The notes beneath the pieces were generated by a model. That model was not told the origin of the DNA and did not search any database. It saw only the letters and a program-made list of their open reading frames with translations. This document shows positions 17,150 through 26,217 of a stretch of DNA of 45,516 bases, in pieces. Source of the DNA: Phycisphaerae bacterium (lineage in GTDB: Bacteria > Planctomycetota > Phycisphaerae > UBA1845); NCBI GenBank assembly GCA_029260215.1, contig JAJDDQ010000077.1, forward strand, positions 1 to 45,516, read 5' to 3'. The position numbers and the translations under genes were made by a program. Position 1 is the stretch's first letter. The number at the start of each line of letters is the position of its first letter.

Positions 17150-17893
17150 CTACCCGGGCGACGTGCCCGTGGGAATCTGAATCGTGAAGACGGCTCCGCC
17201 TCCCTCACGCTTGCCGGCTGTGATGGTTCCACCAATCTGTTCCACGTAATCCCTGCAAATCGCCAACCCCAGCCCCGTGCCGCCCTCGTCCTGCTTCGTC
17301 GTGAAAAACGGCTCGAAAACCTGCGACGGATCGTCCGGCAGACCGCTGCCCGTGTCCTCGATACGCACCACCGCACGATGACCCACGATGCCCGTGTCCA
17401 CCGTCAGCATCCCGCCCTCAGACATAGCCTCAATCGCATTTTTGATGATATTCGCGCAAATCTGACCGAACTTCGCCGACCGAACCTTGGGCATCGCCTC
17501 GCCGCGATACGTAGCCGTCATGACCACGCCCGCGTCCGCCGCCTGAGCCTCGAACGAACGAATCGTCGCCTCAACCGCGTCGTTGATTTCACCCATAGCC
17601 GGGTCACCCGCACCGGCCCGCGCGTACCCCAACACCTCGCGCACGATACTCGTCATGCGCATCAGCCCGGTTCGCGAACGATTCAGATACTCCCCAGCCT
17701 CCTCGTTGCGATTCTCGTGCAGCGCGCGCAATGCAAGATTCACATAGCGCAAGACACCATCCAGCGGATTGTTCAATTCATGTGCGACGCGGGCAGCCAA
17801 GTCATCCTGCACCGAGGGCGCAGCCGAATCGAATGCCGGATTCGCAGAAGTGTTCGCGGTCCCCGCGCCAATACCTTCGTTTCGCCCACCCAA
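17150..17893 (-). CDS. Soluble histidine kinase of the NtrB type (no input domain)
   Basis: About 247 residues. The H-box AARVAHELNNPLDGVLRY places the phosphorylated His at about residue 38. The ATPase part has N-box NIIKNAIEAM, G1 EDTGSGLPDD, F-box VFEPFFTTK and G2 GGTGLGLAI. There is no membrane segment and hardly any N-terminal sensor, so it must take its signal from a partner. Start choice: TTG 17893 has GGAG six bases upstream; a TTG at 17905 has no ribosome site and there is no ATG before the H-box. It phosphorylates the response regulator encoded 14 bp downstream. Confidence 0.9.
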   Translation of the reverse strand: MGGRNEGIGAGTANTSANPAFDSAAPSVQDDLAARVAHELNNPLDGVLRYVNLALRALHENRNEEAGEYLNRSRTGLMRMTSIVREVLGYARAGAGDPAMGEINDAVEATIRSFEAQAADAGVVMTATYRGEAMPKVRSAKFGQICANIIKNAIEAMSEGGMLTVDTGIVGHRAVVRIEDTGSGLPDDPSQVFEPFFTTKQDEGGTGLGLAICRDYVEQIGGTITAGKREGGGAVFTIQIPTGTSPG

Positions 17894-18220
17894 GGCGCAC
17901 TCCAAACGGCGATACTGCGGACCACAGAAATGCCGGTCTCTGACAACGTGCGATCCTACCCAAGTATCGGTCCGCCAACGCGCCGGTCAAGCAAAATGAT
18001 GCAGCCAATCAACATCATTCTTCAACACAATCGCCCCTCGGCCCGCCACACGAAGCCAGCCCCAACAATCGCAACTCCGATAACACGAAACGCGCAGCGC
18101 AGACCATGTCCCCCAGAAGCGTCATATCAATACTGATAACATCGATCACAAGACCGATAACATGCGCACGGAAAATGCCACACCGTGGCACTAGGCTCCA
18201 TGACACTTCGCATGTTGGGA

Positions 18221-18368
18221 ACAGACGAACAGAGCCGCGACCCTGAATGCGACCGAGAAGGGAGCATGAAGGGAGCGGTGGACCGTGATAGTCGCGCATT
18301 ACGCCAGCCCCATCTCCCCAACAGCGGTTCAGATTACGCTTCGACTCATCTGTAACGCAGCACTAATT
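18221..18368 (-). repeat. Dispersed intergenic repeat, copy 1
   Basis: On the minus strand this begins with CCGCTCCCTTCATGCTCCC and continues to GGTCGCATTCAGGGTCGCGG, then CTCTGTTCGTCTGTT. Related copies are at 20271, 34476, 37137 and 37323. Similarity to copy 2 extends about 80 bp beyond the core (shared GTGGACC, CGCATTACGCC/CCATTACGCC, AACGCAGCACTA/AACACGGCACTA), so these two are longer members. Confidence 0.75.
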
Positions 18369-18398
18369 CCAACATGTCTCAAGTGCCGAGTCGGGTGG

Positions 18399-18423
18399 CA
18401 CGTTCTGGCGCAGCCAGACTGTG
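18399..18423. repeat. Hairpin repeat related to the one at 6621
   Basis: CTGGC-GCA-GCCAG core with outer CACGTT/ACTGTG pairing (one mismatch, one wobble). The 14-base core TCTGGCGCAGCCAG matches the reverse complement of the hairpin near mutS. Confidence 0.6.
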
Positions 18424-18500
18424 AGAATGCGCAGCAGCCCCAGCCTTCCGGATACACGCCGGCAGACCGCTCCACCAATCGCATGAAGCGCACCAACGCA

Positions 18501-20111
18501 CTAACCCAACAGGCTCGCCCCGGTCATAGCCTGCGGTTGCGCAACCCCCATCATGTCCAGAAGTGTCGGAGCAATGTCCGCCAAACTGCCTTCAGAGCGA
18601 AGCCTGCGTCCCCGGAACGCTTCACCCACCACAATCAGCTCAACATCATACGTCGTGTGCGACGTGTGAGGCCGACCGGTCGAAGGATCAATCATCTGCT
18701 CGCAGTTGCCGTGGTCGGCTGTCACAATCGCCGAACCCCCCGCCCGCTGCGTTGCCCGTAAAATTTCACCAACACACCCATCCACCGTCTCAACAGCCCG
18801 GATCGCCGCCTGAAGATTCCCCGTGTGCCCGACCATGTCACCGTTGGCCAGGTTGACCACAACAACATCGTAGGCCCCGGAACCGATACGCGCGACGACC
18901 TCCTTCGTGACCGCCGGTGCGGACATCTCCGGCTTGAGATCGTAAGTCGGAACATCTCGCGGCGAAGGGATAATCGAGCGATCCTCCCCCGGAAATGGTT
19001 CCTCCCGGTAATCGTTGAAGAAAAACGTGACGTGCGGAAATTTCTCGGTCTCCGCGCAGCGAAATTGCGTCAAGCCCAAGTCCGACAGATGCTGCCCGAG
19101 GATGCTTTGCATTTTTTCCGGCTTGGGAATCAGCACATGAACCGGCAAACCGCGTTCGTAGGCGGTCATCGTGGCGAAACGAACATCCAGCCGCCCGCCC
19201 CGTTCAAAACCCTGACGCGCGCCGTCGGCATCCTGAAACGGAAACGCGTCAAGCGTGAAGGCCTTGACCAGCTCGCGCGGGCGATCGCCCCGAAAATTGA
19301 AAAACAACACGCTGTCGCCGTCGCCGATCACGACCGGCTTCTCCCCCTCCTCCGCCACGACTATCGGCGTGATGAATTCGTCACCGTGTCGCGTGGTGTC
19401 CGTCGGTGCGTCGTAGTATTTCTGAAACGCCTCCACCGACGACGTCACGCGCGTACCAACCCCCTCGGTGTACAGACGATACGCCTGCTCCACACGATCC
19501 CAGCGGTTGTCGCGATCCATCGCGTAAAATCTGCCGATCACGCTCGCCACACGCCCGACGCCGATCTCGCCCATCCGCGTTTCGATCTGCCTGACGAAAT
19601 CAATTCCGGCATTCGGCGGAGAATCGCGACCATCCGCAATAGCGTGCAGAAAAACCCGCTCGGGATCAAACCCGAAACGCTTCGACGCCTCCAGAACGGC
19701 ATACAGGTGATCGAGCGTGCTGTGAACACCGGCACTGCTGCACAAACCCATAATATGCACGTTTCCCCGACGATCCGCCGCTCGCTCAAACACTTCGCGC
19801 AACGCACGGTTCTCGAAAAACGCGCCCGTCTCGATGGCGTTCGTAATGCGCATGAGTTCCTGCATCACAACGCGACCCGCCCCGATGTTCTGATGCCCCA
19901 CTTCGCTGTTGCCCATGATCCCGTCCGGCAGCCCCACCGCACGCCCGCTCGTGCGAATCTGCACATGCGGAAAGTCAGCCATAAGCCGATCATCCACCGG
20001 TGTCCGCGCCAGCTTGATCGCGTTGGCGTGGTCCCATTCCGGGTGCGGATTCGCCCCCCATCCATCACGAACAATCAGAACACGAGGTTGCTTAACGTTT
20101 GATTTGCTCAT
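18501..20111 (-). CDS. gpmI: 2,3-bisphosphoglycerate-independent phosphoglycerate mutase
   Basis: 536 residues from ATG 20111. It interconverts 3- and 2-phosphoglycerate in glycolysis using two metal ions. Visible sites: metal-binding Asp16 in RDGWG (usually LDGWG), catalytic Ser69 in MGNSEVGHQNIGAGR, the HAIADGRDSPP substrate loop, the NLANGDMVGHTG segment and VTADHGNCEQM near the C-terminus. Slightly longer than the usual 510-515. A longer in-frame start at 20153 lacks support; MSKSN at 20111 fits the family N-terminus. It is the last gene of a minus-strand series rny-ymdB-gpmI, separated from ymdB by a repeat-filled 275-bp gap. Confidence 0.96.
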   Translation of the reverse strand: MSKSNVKQPRVLIVRDGWGANPHPEWDHANAIKLARTPVDDRLMADFPHVQIRTSGRAVGLPDGIMGNSEVGHQNIGAGRVVMQELMRITNAIETGAFFENRALREVFERAADRRGNVHIMGLCSSAGVHSTLDHLYAVLEASKRFGFDPERVFLHAIADGRDSPPNAGIDFVRQIETRMGEIGVGRVASVIGRFYAMDRDNRWDRVEQAYRLYTEGVGTRVTSSVEAFQKYYDAPTDTTRHGDEFITPIVVAEEGEKPVVIGDGDSVLFFNFRGDRPRELVKAFTLDAFPFQDADGARQGFERGGRLDVRFATMTAYERGLPVHVLIPKPEKMQSILGQHLSDLGLTQFRCAETEKFPHVTFFFNDYREEPFPGEDRSIIPSPRDVPTYDLKPEMSAPAVTKEVVARIGSGAYDVVVVNLANGDMVGHTGNLQAAIRAVETVDGCVGEILRATQRAGGSAIVTADHGNCEQMIDPSTGRPHTSHTTYDVELIVVGEAFRGRRLRSEGSLADIAPTLLDMMGVAQPQAMTGASLLG

Positions 20112-20270
20112 CGCTTGCCCACATGCTGCACGCCCCCCAGCAGTGCAACGCAAGAGTCACGCCCCGCGCCCGGTTAGCCGTGTCGCGTGCGACACGTCCC
20201 CGCGAATTTCAGTTCGCACGAACTCCCAAACCGTCACAAGCGCTTGGTCAACCACCGTTCGGCGCGAGAA

Positions 20271-20386
20271 GACAAACAGAGCCGCGCCCGTAAGGAAGCG
20301 GTGGACCAGGACAATCGCCCATTACGCCCATTTCCCCACGCACGGTCGCGATTCGAATTACCCATCAATTCACGTGCAACACGGCA
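20271..20386 (-). repeat. Dispersed intergenic repeat, copy 2
   Basis: The minus-strand core reads CCACCGCTTCCTTACGGGCG then CGGCTCTGTTTGTC. It lacks the internal CCTTGGTCGCATTCA block present in copies 1, 3 and 5. Outer sequence matches copy 1. It fills much of the gap between ymdB and gpmI. Confidence 0.7.
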
Positions 20387-21187
20387 CTACAAACGATCCT
20401 CACCCAGATGCGAAACGCGCTCCACGGACTTAGCCCTGCCCGTTTCCGAATCAACCACAACCAGCAGACCGTTGAGTCGATTATCATGCTCAGCCACATC
20501 AAACGGCGTGGGCACCGAAGTCGTCATCGCCGAAAGCACTTTCTTCCGATCACGGCCCAGCACCGAATCGTGCGGACCGGTCATGCCGAGGTCCGAGATG
20601 AAAGCCGAACCCTCGGGCAGAATACATTCGTCAGCCGTCTGCACATGCGTATGCGTGCCGAAAACAACACTCACGCGCCCGTCGAGATGCCAACCCATCG
20701 CGATCTTTTCCGAAGTCGCCTCCGCGTGAATCTCAGCCACAATAATGTGAACGTCGCTGGGGATGCTCGCCAGCACGCGGTCCGCCGCCCGAAACGGGCA
20801 GTCCACCGACAAACGCATGAACAAGCTGCCCAGCACCGTGAACACCGCCACACGCACGCCGCGCTCCGTTTCATGAATCGCGAACTGCCGACCCGGCGCG
20901 TTGGGTGCAAGGTTGGCCGGGCGAATAATGTTGTCAGACGTTTCGAGCGTCTTGATGATTTCCTTGCGGCGATAAACGTGATCGCCCAGCGTCATGAGTT
21001 GCACACCAGCCGACACGAACTTGTCGTACAACACCGGTGTCAAGCCGGAACCCGCCGCCGCGTTCTCCACGTTGACGATGTTGCAATCCACGCCCCGGTC
21101 AGCCGATATCTTCGGCAGGGCTTTTGTAACGATGTGTCGGCCGGGCGAACCGACGACGTCGCCGACGCACAGAAGTGTCGTATCCAT
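20387..21187 (-). CDS. ymdB: YmdB-like metallophosphoesterase (TIGR00282 family)
   Basis: 266 residues, the family's usual length. YmdB is a 2',3'-cAMP-type phosphodiesterase that tunes gene expression and biofilm behaviour in Bacillus and is encoded next to RNase Y in many genomes. Here the RNase Y gene is 29 bp upstream on the same strand. Di-metal ligands seen: Asp10 (VGDVVGSPGR), Glu41 and Asn42 (NVENAA), His in AEIHAEATSEK, and both His of FGTHTHVQTAD. The Asn of the usual Gly-Asn-His motif is Asp69 here (LGDHVYRRKE). An AAGG ribosome site precedes ATG 21187. Confidence 0.93.
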   Translation of the reverse strand: MDTTLLCVGDVVGSPGRHIVTKALPKISADRGVDCNIVNVENAAAGSGLTPVLYDKFVSAGVQLMTLGDHVYRRKEIIKTLETSDNIIRPANLAPNAPGRQFAIHETERGVRVAVFTVLGSLFMRLSVDCPFRAADRVLASIPSDVHIIVAEIHAEATSEKIAMGWHLDGRVSVVFGTHTHVQTADECILPEGSAFISDLGMTGPHDSVLGRDRKKVLSAMTTSVPTPFDVAEHDNRLNGLLVVVDSETGRAKSVERVSHLGEDRL

Positions 21188-21216
21188 TTCGCGCCTTTTG
21201 GTGATAACTGACCGCG

Positions 21217-22788
21217 TCAGCGTGCGAATTCGACCGCCCGCATCTCTCGAACGACCGTGACCTTCACCTCACCAGGATAGGTCATGTCCTCTTCCACCTG
21301 CTTCGCAACGTCGTAGGCAATCTTAGCCGCCTCCGCGTCGTTGGCCCTGCCCGCATCCACAATCACACGCAGCTCCCGACCTGCCTGAATCGCATAGGCC
21401 TGATCCACGCCCGAGTGCTGCGTCGCGATCGACTCCAACTGTTCGAGACGCTGCACGTAACGTTCGAGCGACTCCCGACGACCACCCGGACGCGCCGCAC
21501 TGATCGCGTCAGCCGACATCACAATCGGCGTATAAGGCGAAGTAGACTCAATGTCGCCGTGGTGACCCGCCACCGCGTTCAACACTTCCGCACGCTCGTT
21601 CAGACGCTTGCAGATATCCGCACCGATCTGCGGATGCCCACCTTCCACCTCGTGATCGACAGCCTTGCCGATGTCGTGCAGCAAACCGCACCGCCGGGCA
21701 AGCCGGCCATCGAACCCCAATTCATCAGCGATAATCTGGCAAAGATACGCAACCTCAATACTGTGCTGCAACACATTCTGACCATAGCTCGTGCGGTAAT
21801 GCAGACGGCCCAGGAGATCGATCAGCTTGCGGTGCAAGCCTGGAACGTTGGCCTCCAGAGACGCCTGCTTGCCCGTCTCCATGATCGTCTTGTCCACTTC
21901 CTTTTTGGTCTGCTCGAAGACTTCTTCGATACGACCCGGATGAATGCGCCCGTCCTGAATGAGCTTGTTAAGCGTCAAACGCGCCACTTCGCGCCGCACC
22001 GGATCGAACGAACTCACCACCACCACGCCCGGCGTATCGTCTACAATCACATCCACGCCGGTGGCTTTTTCGAACGCGCGAATGTTCCGCCCCTCGCGTC
22101 CGATCACCCTGCCCTTCATATCGTCCGAAGGGATGGTCACCGTCGAAACAGTGCCCTCGCATGTGTTGTCCGCCGCGTAACGCTGGATGGCCGTCAGAGT
22201 AATCTCGCGCGCCTTTTGCTGCGCCTCTTCGCGCGCCTCGCCGAGAACCTTGCTGATAAGCTGTCCCGATTCGCGCGTCAGCTCTGTCTCCAACGCAGAC
22301 AGCAACTCGGTCTTAGCCTCGCTCTTGCTGAGACCTGCCACGCGCACCAGTTCCTCTTCGCGTCTTTCGAGCAGTTCCCGGCTTTTTTTATCACGCTCGT
22401 TGAGCCGGGCAGCCTCAGCCGCAAGCTTCTCATCCTGTTTTTCAATGTGCTTCTGCTTGTGCGTGAGCGTGTCGAGCTTCTGATCGAGGTTGTCCTCGCG
22501 CTTGGTCAGCCGCTTTTCAATTTCCTTGAACTCCGCCCGCGTCGTGGCCGTCTCTTTCTCAAAGTCCGTCATCATCACATCGCGGGCTTTTCGCGCATCA
22601 AGTTCAGCCGATTTGGTCATCTTCTCGCTTGAAAGGCGACCCTGCTCGATGATCGAATTCGCCTCGCGCTTGGCCGACTTGATCATCGAGTTCCCGGTGA
22701 ACCAGTTGGTCGCGTAGACGAAGGCACCACCAACGCCGATTCCGATCAGCGTCGGCGCATTTTCTTCGACTGTCTGCATGAAGCTCAT
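21217..22788 (-). CDS. rny: Ribonuclease Y
   Basis: 523 residues from ATG 22788 (an ORF start at 22851 adds 21 non-homologous residues). It begins with a membrane-like segment ([16 protein letters not shown]), then about 180 residues of Glu/Lys-rich coiled coil. The KH RNA-binding domain has [20 protein letters not shown], and the HD domain has HSIEVAYL and [17 protein letters not shown]. RNase Y is the membrane-bound endonuclease starting mRNA decay in bacteria lacking RNase E. Length and order of domains match Bacillus RNase Y. Its partner gene ymdB follows 29 bp downstream. Confidence 0.97.
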   Translation of the reverse strand: MSFMQTVEENAPTLIGIGVGGAFVYATNWFTGNSMIKSAKREANSIIEQGRLSSEKMTKSAELDARKARDVMMTDFEKETATTRAEFKEIEKRLTKREDNLDQKLDTLTHKQKHIEKQDEKLAAEAARLNERDKKSRELLERREEELVRVAGLSKSEAKTELLSALETELTRESGQLISKVLGEAREEAQQKAREITLTAIQRYAADNTCEGTVSTVTIPSDDMKGRVIGREGRNIRAFEKATGVDVIVDDTPGVVVVSSFDPVRREVARLTLNKLIQDGRIHPGRIEEVFEQTKKEVDKTIMETGKQASLEANVPGLHRKLIDLLGRLHYRTSYGQNVLQHSIEVAYLCQIIADELGFDGRLARRCGLLHDIGKAVDHEVEGGHPQIGADICKRLNERAEVLNAVAGHHGDIESTSPYTPIVMSADAISAARPGGRRESLERYVQRLEQLESIATQHSGVDQAYAIQAGRELRVIVDAGRANDAEAAKIAYDVAKQVEEDMTYPGEVKVTVVREMRAVEFAR

Positions 22789-22997
22789 GAGAATACTGGG
22801 AGCGTCTGGCACGTCTGAATTCCGATCGAAAGCGCGCGGCACCACAGGCAACTCGCGCGCGGTTATTCTTGTAGTTGTGTGCAGCGCAACGGAGAATTGA
22901 ATACCGAACGCGGTAAGGCGTGCCCGAACGGGGCGGCTTCACTCGGAATGGGCGATTCTGGGCGGAGAATCAGTCTCGTCTCAGCCAAACCGGCGCG

Positions 22998-23391
22998 TTA
23001 CCGCCTCCGGTGCTTCATTTCATCGCTGGCCGTCAACCAAGACTGAAAATCTTCGAAGCGCGTTGCCAAGTGTCTTTCTCGCCGCCTCGTATCGTTCCAG
23101 CCGGGGATCCTGGTTTGCGTCGCTTGATCGTGGACGCGAACGATGAATAGGTCGAAACCAGAACCTAACCGCTTGTCGGGATACTGCCTCACCGCCGCCA
23201 CCAGTCCGGCGGTCGGCGTCAGATGCTCCTCGTACGCTGCCGGAGCCGATGAACAAATACACCGCCCCGACGCTAAACTCTTCCAGTACCACTATATAGC
23301 TGCCGAAAATGTTGTCAACAAACCACTCCGCCTGAACCTGTAAATACAGCTTCACTTTATCTTGCGGTGACAATTCGTTACGTTGAAACAC
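22998..23391 (-). pseudogene. Small protein gene broken by an apparent +1 frameshift
   Basis: Two overlapping minus-strand frames each look protein-like over half their length. The first runs from GTG 23391 with KLYLQVQAEWFVDNIFGSY and LEEFSVGAVYLFIGSGS. The second, shifted by one base, continues YEEHLTPTAGLVAAVRQYP, DKRLGSGFDLFIVRVHDQA and RHLATRFEDFQSWL to TAA at 22998. Dropping one base near 23237-23241 (between Gly-Ser-Gly-Ser and Tyr-Glu-Glu) would join them into a protein of about 130 residues. I do not recognise the family. A sequencing or assembly error is as likely as a real pseudogene. The remainder of the 700-bp gap between rny and the DsbD-like gene shows nothing clear. Confidence 0.5.
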
Positions 23392-23492
23392 AACGGCTGG
23401 ACAACTTTTCAGGTTACACTAGCGTACCTATTGAGGGTCGTCGGGATGTCGAATCCCAACCGTGGTCAACGCATTCTGGAGTTGCTTGCCTG

Positions 23493-25979
23493 ATGAGTTT
23501 TCGGAGTCGTCTCGTTCGATGGACGCTGGCAATGGTCGGCGTCTGGACAGGTCTGCTGGGCGCACAAACCGCCGTGGCAGCCAACAAAGCCCGTGTGGAG
23601 CTTCTGCCGTCCGTTTCCGCCGTCGCACCAGGCCAGTCATTCGACGTCGGGATGAAATTCTCGCTCGACGAAGGATGGCACATCTACTGGAAAAATCCCG
23701 GTGATTCCGGAGCAGCCCCCAAAGCCAAATGGAACCTGCCCGATGGGGTCGAAGCTAGCCCGCTCCAGTTCCCCCTGCCCAAGCGAAAGCTGCAATCGGG
23801 AATCATTACCACGTTCGTCCTGTCGCACGAACCCGTACTGATTACCCAAATATCCACTCCGGATAGCATCTCCGGCTCCAAAATCACGCTCAAAGCCGAC
23901 GTCCAATGGCTGGTTTGCAGCAAAAGCCAATGCCTCATGGAGAAGCAATCCGCGAAGGTTTCGATCCCCGTCGTAGCCAACGCCTCCGAGGTCAAGCAGG
24001 CAAACGAGCGGGTTTTCGCGACGGCGCGCAAGAAATTCCCCGTCGCTGCCGGGAAGGCCAAGTACGTCCGAATAACCCCTTCGCTGTCCAAGGGGTCGTT
24101 TTCGCCCGGCTCGACGTTTGAAGTACAGCTTGAAGTCAATATCAAGCCCAGCTTCCATATTCAATCCGACAAGCCGCTGATCGCCGGTCTGGTGGCGACC
24201 GACGTATTCATGAACCTCTACGAAACCGTTTTCTTCGACCCGCCCCTCTACCCAGAGGCCGAGGTCCGCAACATGCCGGGCGTTGGGAAACTCAGCGAGT
24301 TCGGCGGCAAGATCGCCATCCGCATTCCGGGCGAAACCGACACCGAGATGACCGGCGCGTCCGTGAACGTCGGCGGACTGTTCGTTTACCAAGCCTGCAA
24401 CGAAAAAGGCACCTGCTACGCTCCGGAGGGCGTCGAATGGGGTTTCAACGTACCCATCGCCGGAGCAGCCGCCGACAACGTACCGGCTGAGAAGCTGGCG
24501 GCGATCGGCGACGGCGACGAAACCGCCCCGCCCACAGCCGTGGCTGCGACGAAACCGATCGAAGATGAGCCGGTCGCACCGGTTGAGAAAACAGGCGAAG
24601 AATCCTTGGCCAAGCAGGCCGCAGTGGAAAACGAGCATGCAACCTCCACCTCCACCGCCGACGCGGAGGCGGGTGGATTGGAGGCGTATCTCACACAGTT
24701 TGGGACGATAGGCCTGCTTTTCGGGTGTTTTATCTATGGTTTGGTTGTCAACGCGACTCCCTGCGTGCTGCCGCTGCTGTCGATCAAGGTTATGGGATTT
24801 GTTCAGCAGGCCCACCAATCGCGCAGGCACACCCTGATGCTGGGGCTGTCTTTCGGGGCGGGCGTGATGATTTTCTGGGTGGTCCTGGGACTGTTGGCCA
24901 GCCGAGGAACAAACATTCTCCAGTTCCCGGCGGCGGTCATCGCCCTGGGCGCCGTCGTTACAGCGCTTTCCTTGAGCATGTTGGGCGTTTACACGCTGCA
25001 GGCTCCGCAGGCTGCCTCCAAGCTGGATCAGAGCATGGCCCAGGAGGGGTTAGGCTCGTCGTTTGGCAAAGGCGCGCTCGCGCCGGTGCTCGGCTTCGCG
25101 TGCACGGGGCCGATGTTGGCTGGTGCGTTCGCCTGGGCCACGCAGCAGCCGCCGCACATCGCGATTCTCGCATTTTTGATGGCCGGTCTCGGCATGGCAT
25201 TGCCCTACATGGTTCTGGGCGCTTTTCCGAATTGGCTTAGCTTCGTCCCCAAGCCGGGCAACTGGATGATTACCTTCGAGCGTATCATGGGGTTCATGCT
25301 GTTGGCTATGGTGATCTGGCTCATTCACCCGCTGATCACGCTGCTGGGGCCGGCGGGTCTGGAATGGACGCTCGTGTTTTACGTCGCGATCGGGATGGGC
25401 TGCTGGATCCTGGGCAAGATCAGTCCCATGATGGAATCGCCCGTCCGGCTTCGCTATCGCGGAACGGCTGCGATGATCGTGCTTGCATCGGGGCTTACCA
25501 TTTACGGGTACGCACTGGAACCGGACGCCGGCGGGATGCACGTTTTGCCGACGTACGTTGCGGGTCCAGCCGAGATTTCCTCCGAGGAATGGGCCGAGCA
25601 CGTACCGTGGCGAAAATGGTCGCCCGAAGCCGTTCGTGAGGCGGTGCTGGCTGGCAACCCGGTTTTCGTGGACTTTACGGCTGCCTACTGCACGGTTTGC
25701 AAGGTCAACAAGAAGCGGGCCACCAACACGCTCGAGGTACGCGCGAAGATGGAAAGCATGGGCGTCGTTCCGCTCCAGGGCGATTTTTCAACCGGTGACG
25801 ATCTCGTCTTCGAAGAGCTGCAAAAGCACAAGCGCGGGGGCGTGCCGCTGAATCTGATATTCGCAGCCGGCAAGCCGGACCATCCGATTGTCCTCAAGCC
25901 TAACCTGACACGCGACTATCTTCTGGAGAAACTCGACGAAGCCAACCAGACCACGCTGGCCGCCGCCGACCGCGGTTAG
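23493..25979 (+). CDS. dsbD: DsbD-family thiol:disulfide interchange protein
   Basis: 828 residues from ATG 23493; the frame extends to 23367 but the signal peptide starts at Met-Ser-Phe-Arg. Three parts are seen. An exported N-terminal DsbD-alpha-like region of about 350 residues contains GWHIYWKNPGDSG. A DsbD/CcdA membrane domain follows with key cysteines in NATPCVLPLLSIKVMG and FACTGPMLAG. The C-terminal thioredoxin-like domain carries CTVC at about residues 733-736 (DFTAAYCTVCKVNKKRA). The protein moves electrons from cytoplasmic thioredoxin across the membrane to reduce periplasmic proteins. The N-terminal part is larger than in E. coli DsbD, as in the ScsB-like branch. No partner gene is adjacent. 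Confidence 0.93.
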   Translation: MSFRSRLVRWTLAMVGVWTGLLGAQTAVAANKARVELLPSVSAVAPGQSFDVGMKFSLDEGWHIYWKNPGDSGAAPKAKWNLPDGVEASPLQFPLPKRKLQSGIITTFVLSHEPVLITQISTPDSISGSKITLKADVQWLVCSKSQCLMEKQSAKVSIPVVANASEVKQANERVFATARKKFPVAAGKAKYVRITPSLSKGSFSPGSTFEVQLEVNIKPSFHIQSDKPLIAGLVATDVFMNLYETVFFDPPLYPEAEVRNMPGVGKLSEFGGKIAIRIPGETDTEMTGASVNVGGLFVYQACNEKGTCYAPEGVEWGFNVPIAGAAADNVPAEKLAAIGDGDETAPPTAVAATKPIEDEPVAPVEKTGEESLAKQAAVENEHATSTSTADAEAGGLEAYLTQFGTIGLLFGCFIYGLVVNATPCVLPLLSIKVMGFVQQAHQSRRHTLMLGLSFGAGVMIFWVVLGLLASRGTNILQFPAAVIALGAVVTALSLSMLGVYTLQAPQAASKLDQSMAQEGLGSSFGKGALAPVLGFACTGPMLAGAFAWATQQPPHIAILAFLMAGLGMALPYMVLGAFPNWLSFVPKPGNWMITFERIMGFMLLAMVIWLIHPLITLLGPAGLEWTLVFYVAIGMGCWILGKISPMMESPVRLRYRGTAAMIVLASGLTIYGYALEPDAGGMHVLPTYVAGPAEISSEEWAEHVPWRKWSPEAVREAVLAGNPVFVDFTAAYCTVCKVNKKRATNTLEVRAKMESMGVVPLQGDFSTGDDLVFEELQKHKRGGVPLNLIFAAGKPDHPIVLKPNLTRDYLLEKLDEANQTTLAAADRG

Positions 25980-26055
25980 TGCTTCGACAAGCCTGACTGA
26001 CGAGTCGGACGGCATGGCTGGGTGTGACGCCGCTGTGATTACGCTGCGGGCGCAA

Positions 26056-26142
26056 CATGCTCGCCTTCGAGGCGGGCATGCCACCCGTCGTCGATGCCAC
26101 CCGTCGGTACCACCCGTCACGAACGAAAGCTGATTTTGGGTT
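26056..26142. repeat. Hairpin plus three direct CCACCCGTC repeats
   Basis: CATGC-T-CGCC and GGCG-G-GCATG form a 10-bp stem (one T-G wobble) with loop TTCGA at 26056-26080. The word CCACCCGTC then occurs at 26081, 26098 and 26111. It lies in the 238-bp gap before the porin gene, which otherwise shows nothing. Probably a REP-type intergenic repeat. Confidence 0.55.
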
Positions 26143-26217
26143 CGAAATTTCGCGCCTTGCATTAGGACACCTTCCTCCCGACAATGCCCGCCTCCAAACC
26201 GAAAACGGAGTCTGCCA

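Larger units (their letters stand above)
17894..18500. other. Gene-free intergenic stretch between kinase operon and gpmI
   Basis: About 600 bp with no credible gene: the short frames here are broken and the one most open on the minus strand reads through a repeat. It holds a copy of the dispersed repeat (18221-18368) and a hairpin (18399-18423). Three GATAACA words occur at about 18078, 18136 and 18154 with no assigned role. Confidence 0.7.

Noticed and set aside
18825-20102. 425-residue plus-strand open frame
   Set aside because: Antisense to gpmI, which carries all expected catalytic motifs.
26081-26120. CRISPR-like short direct repeats
   Set aside because: The three CCACCCGTC copies are only nine bases long and irregularly spaced, with no cas genes.
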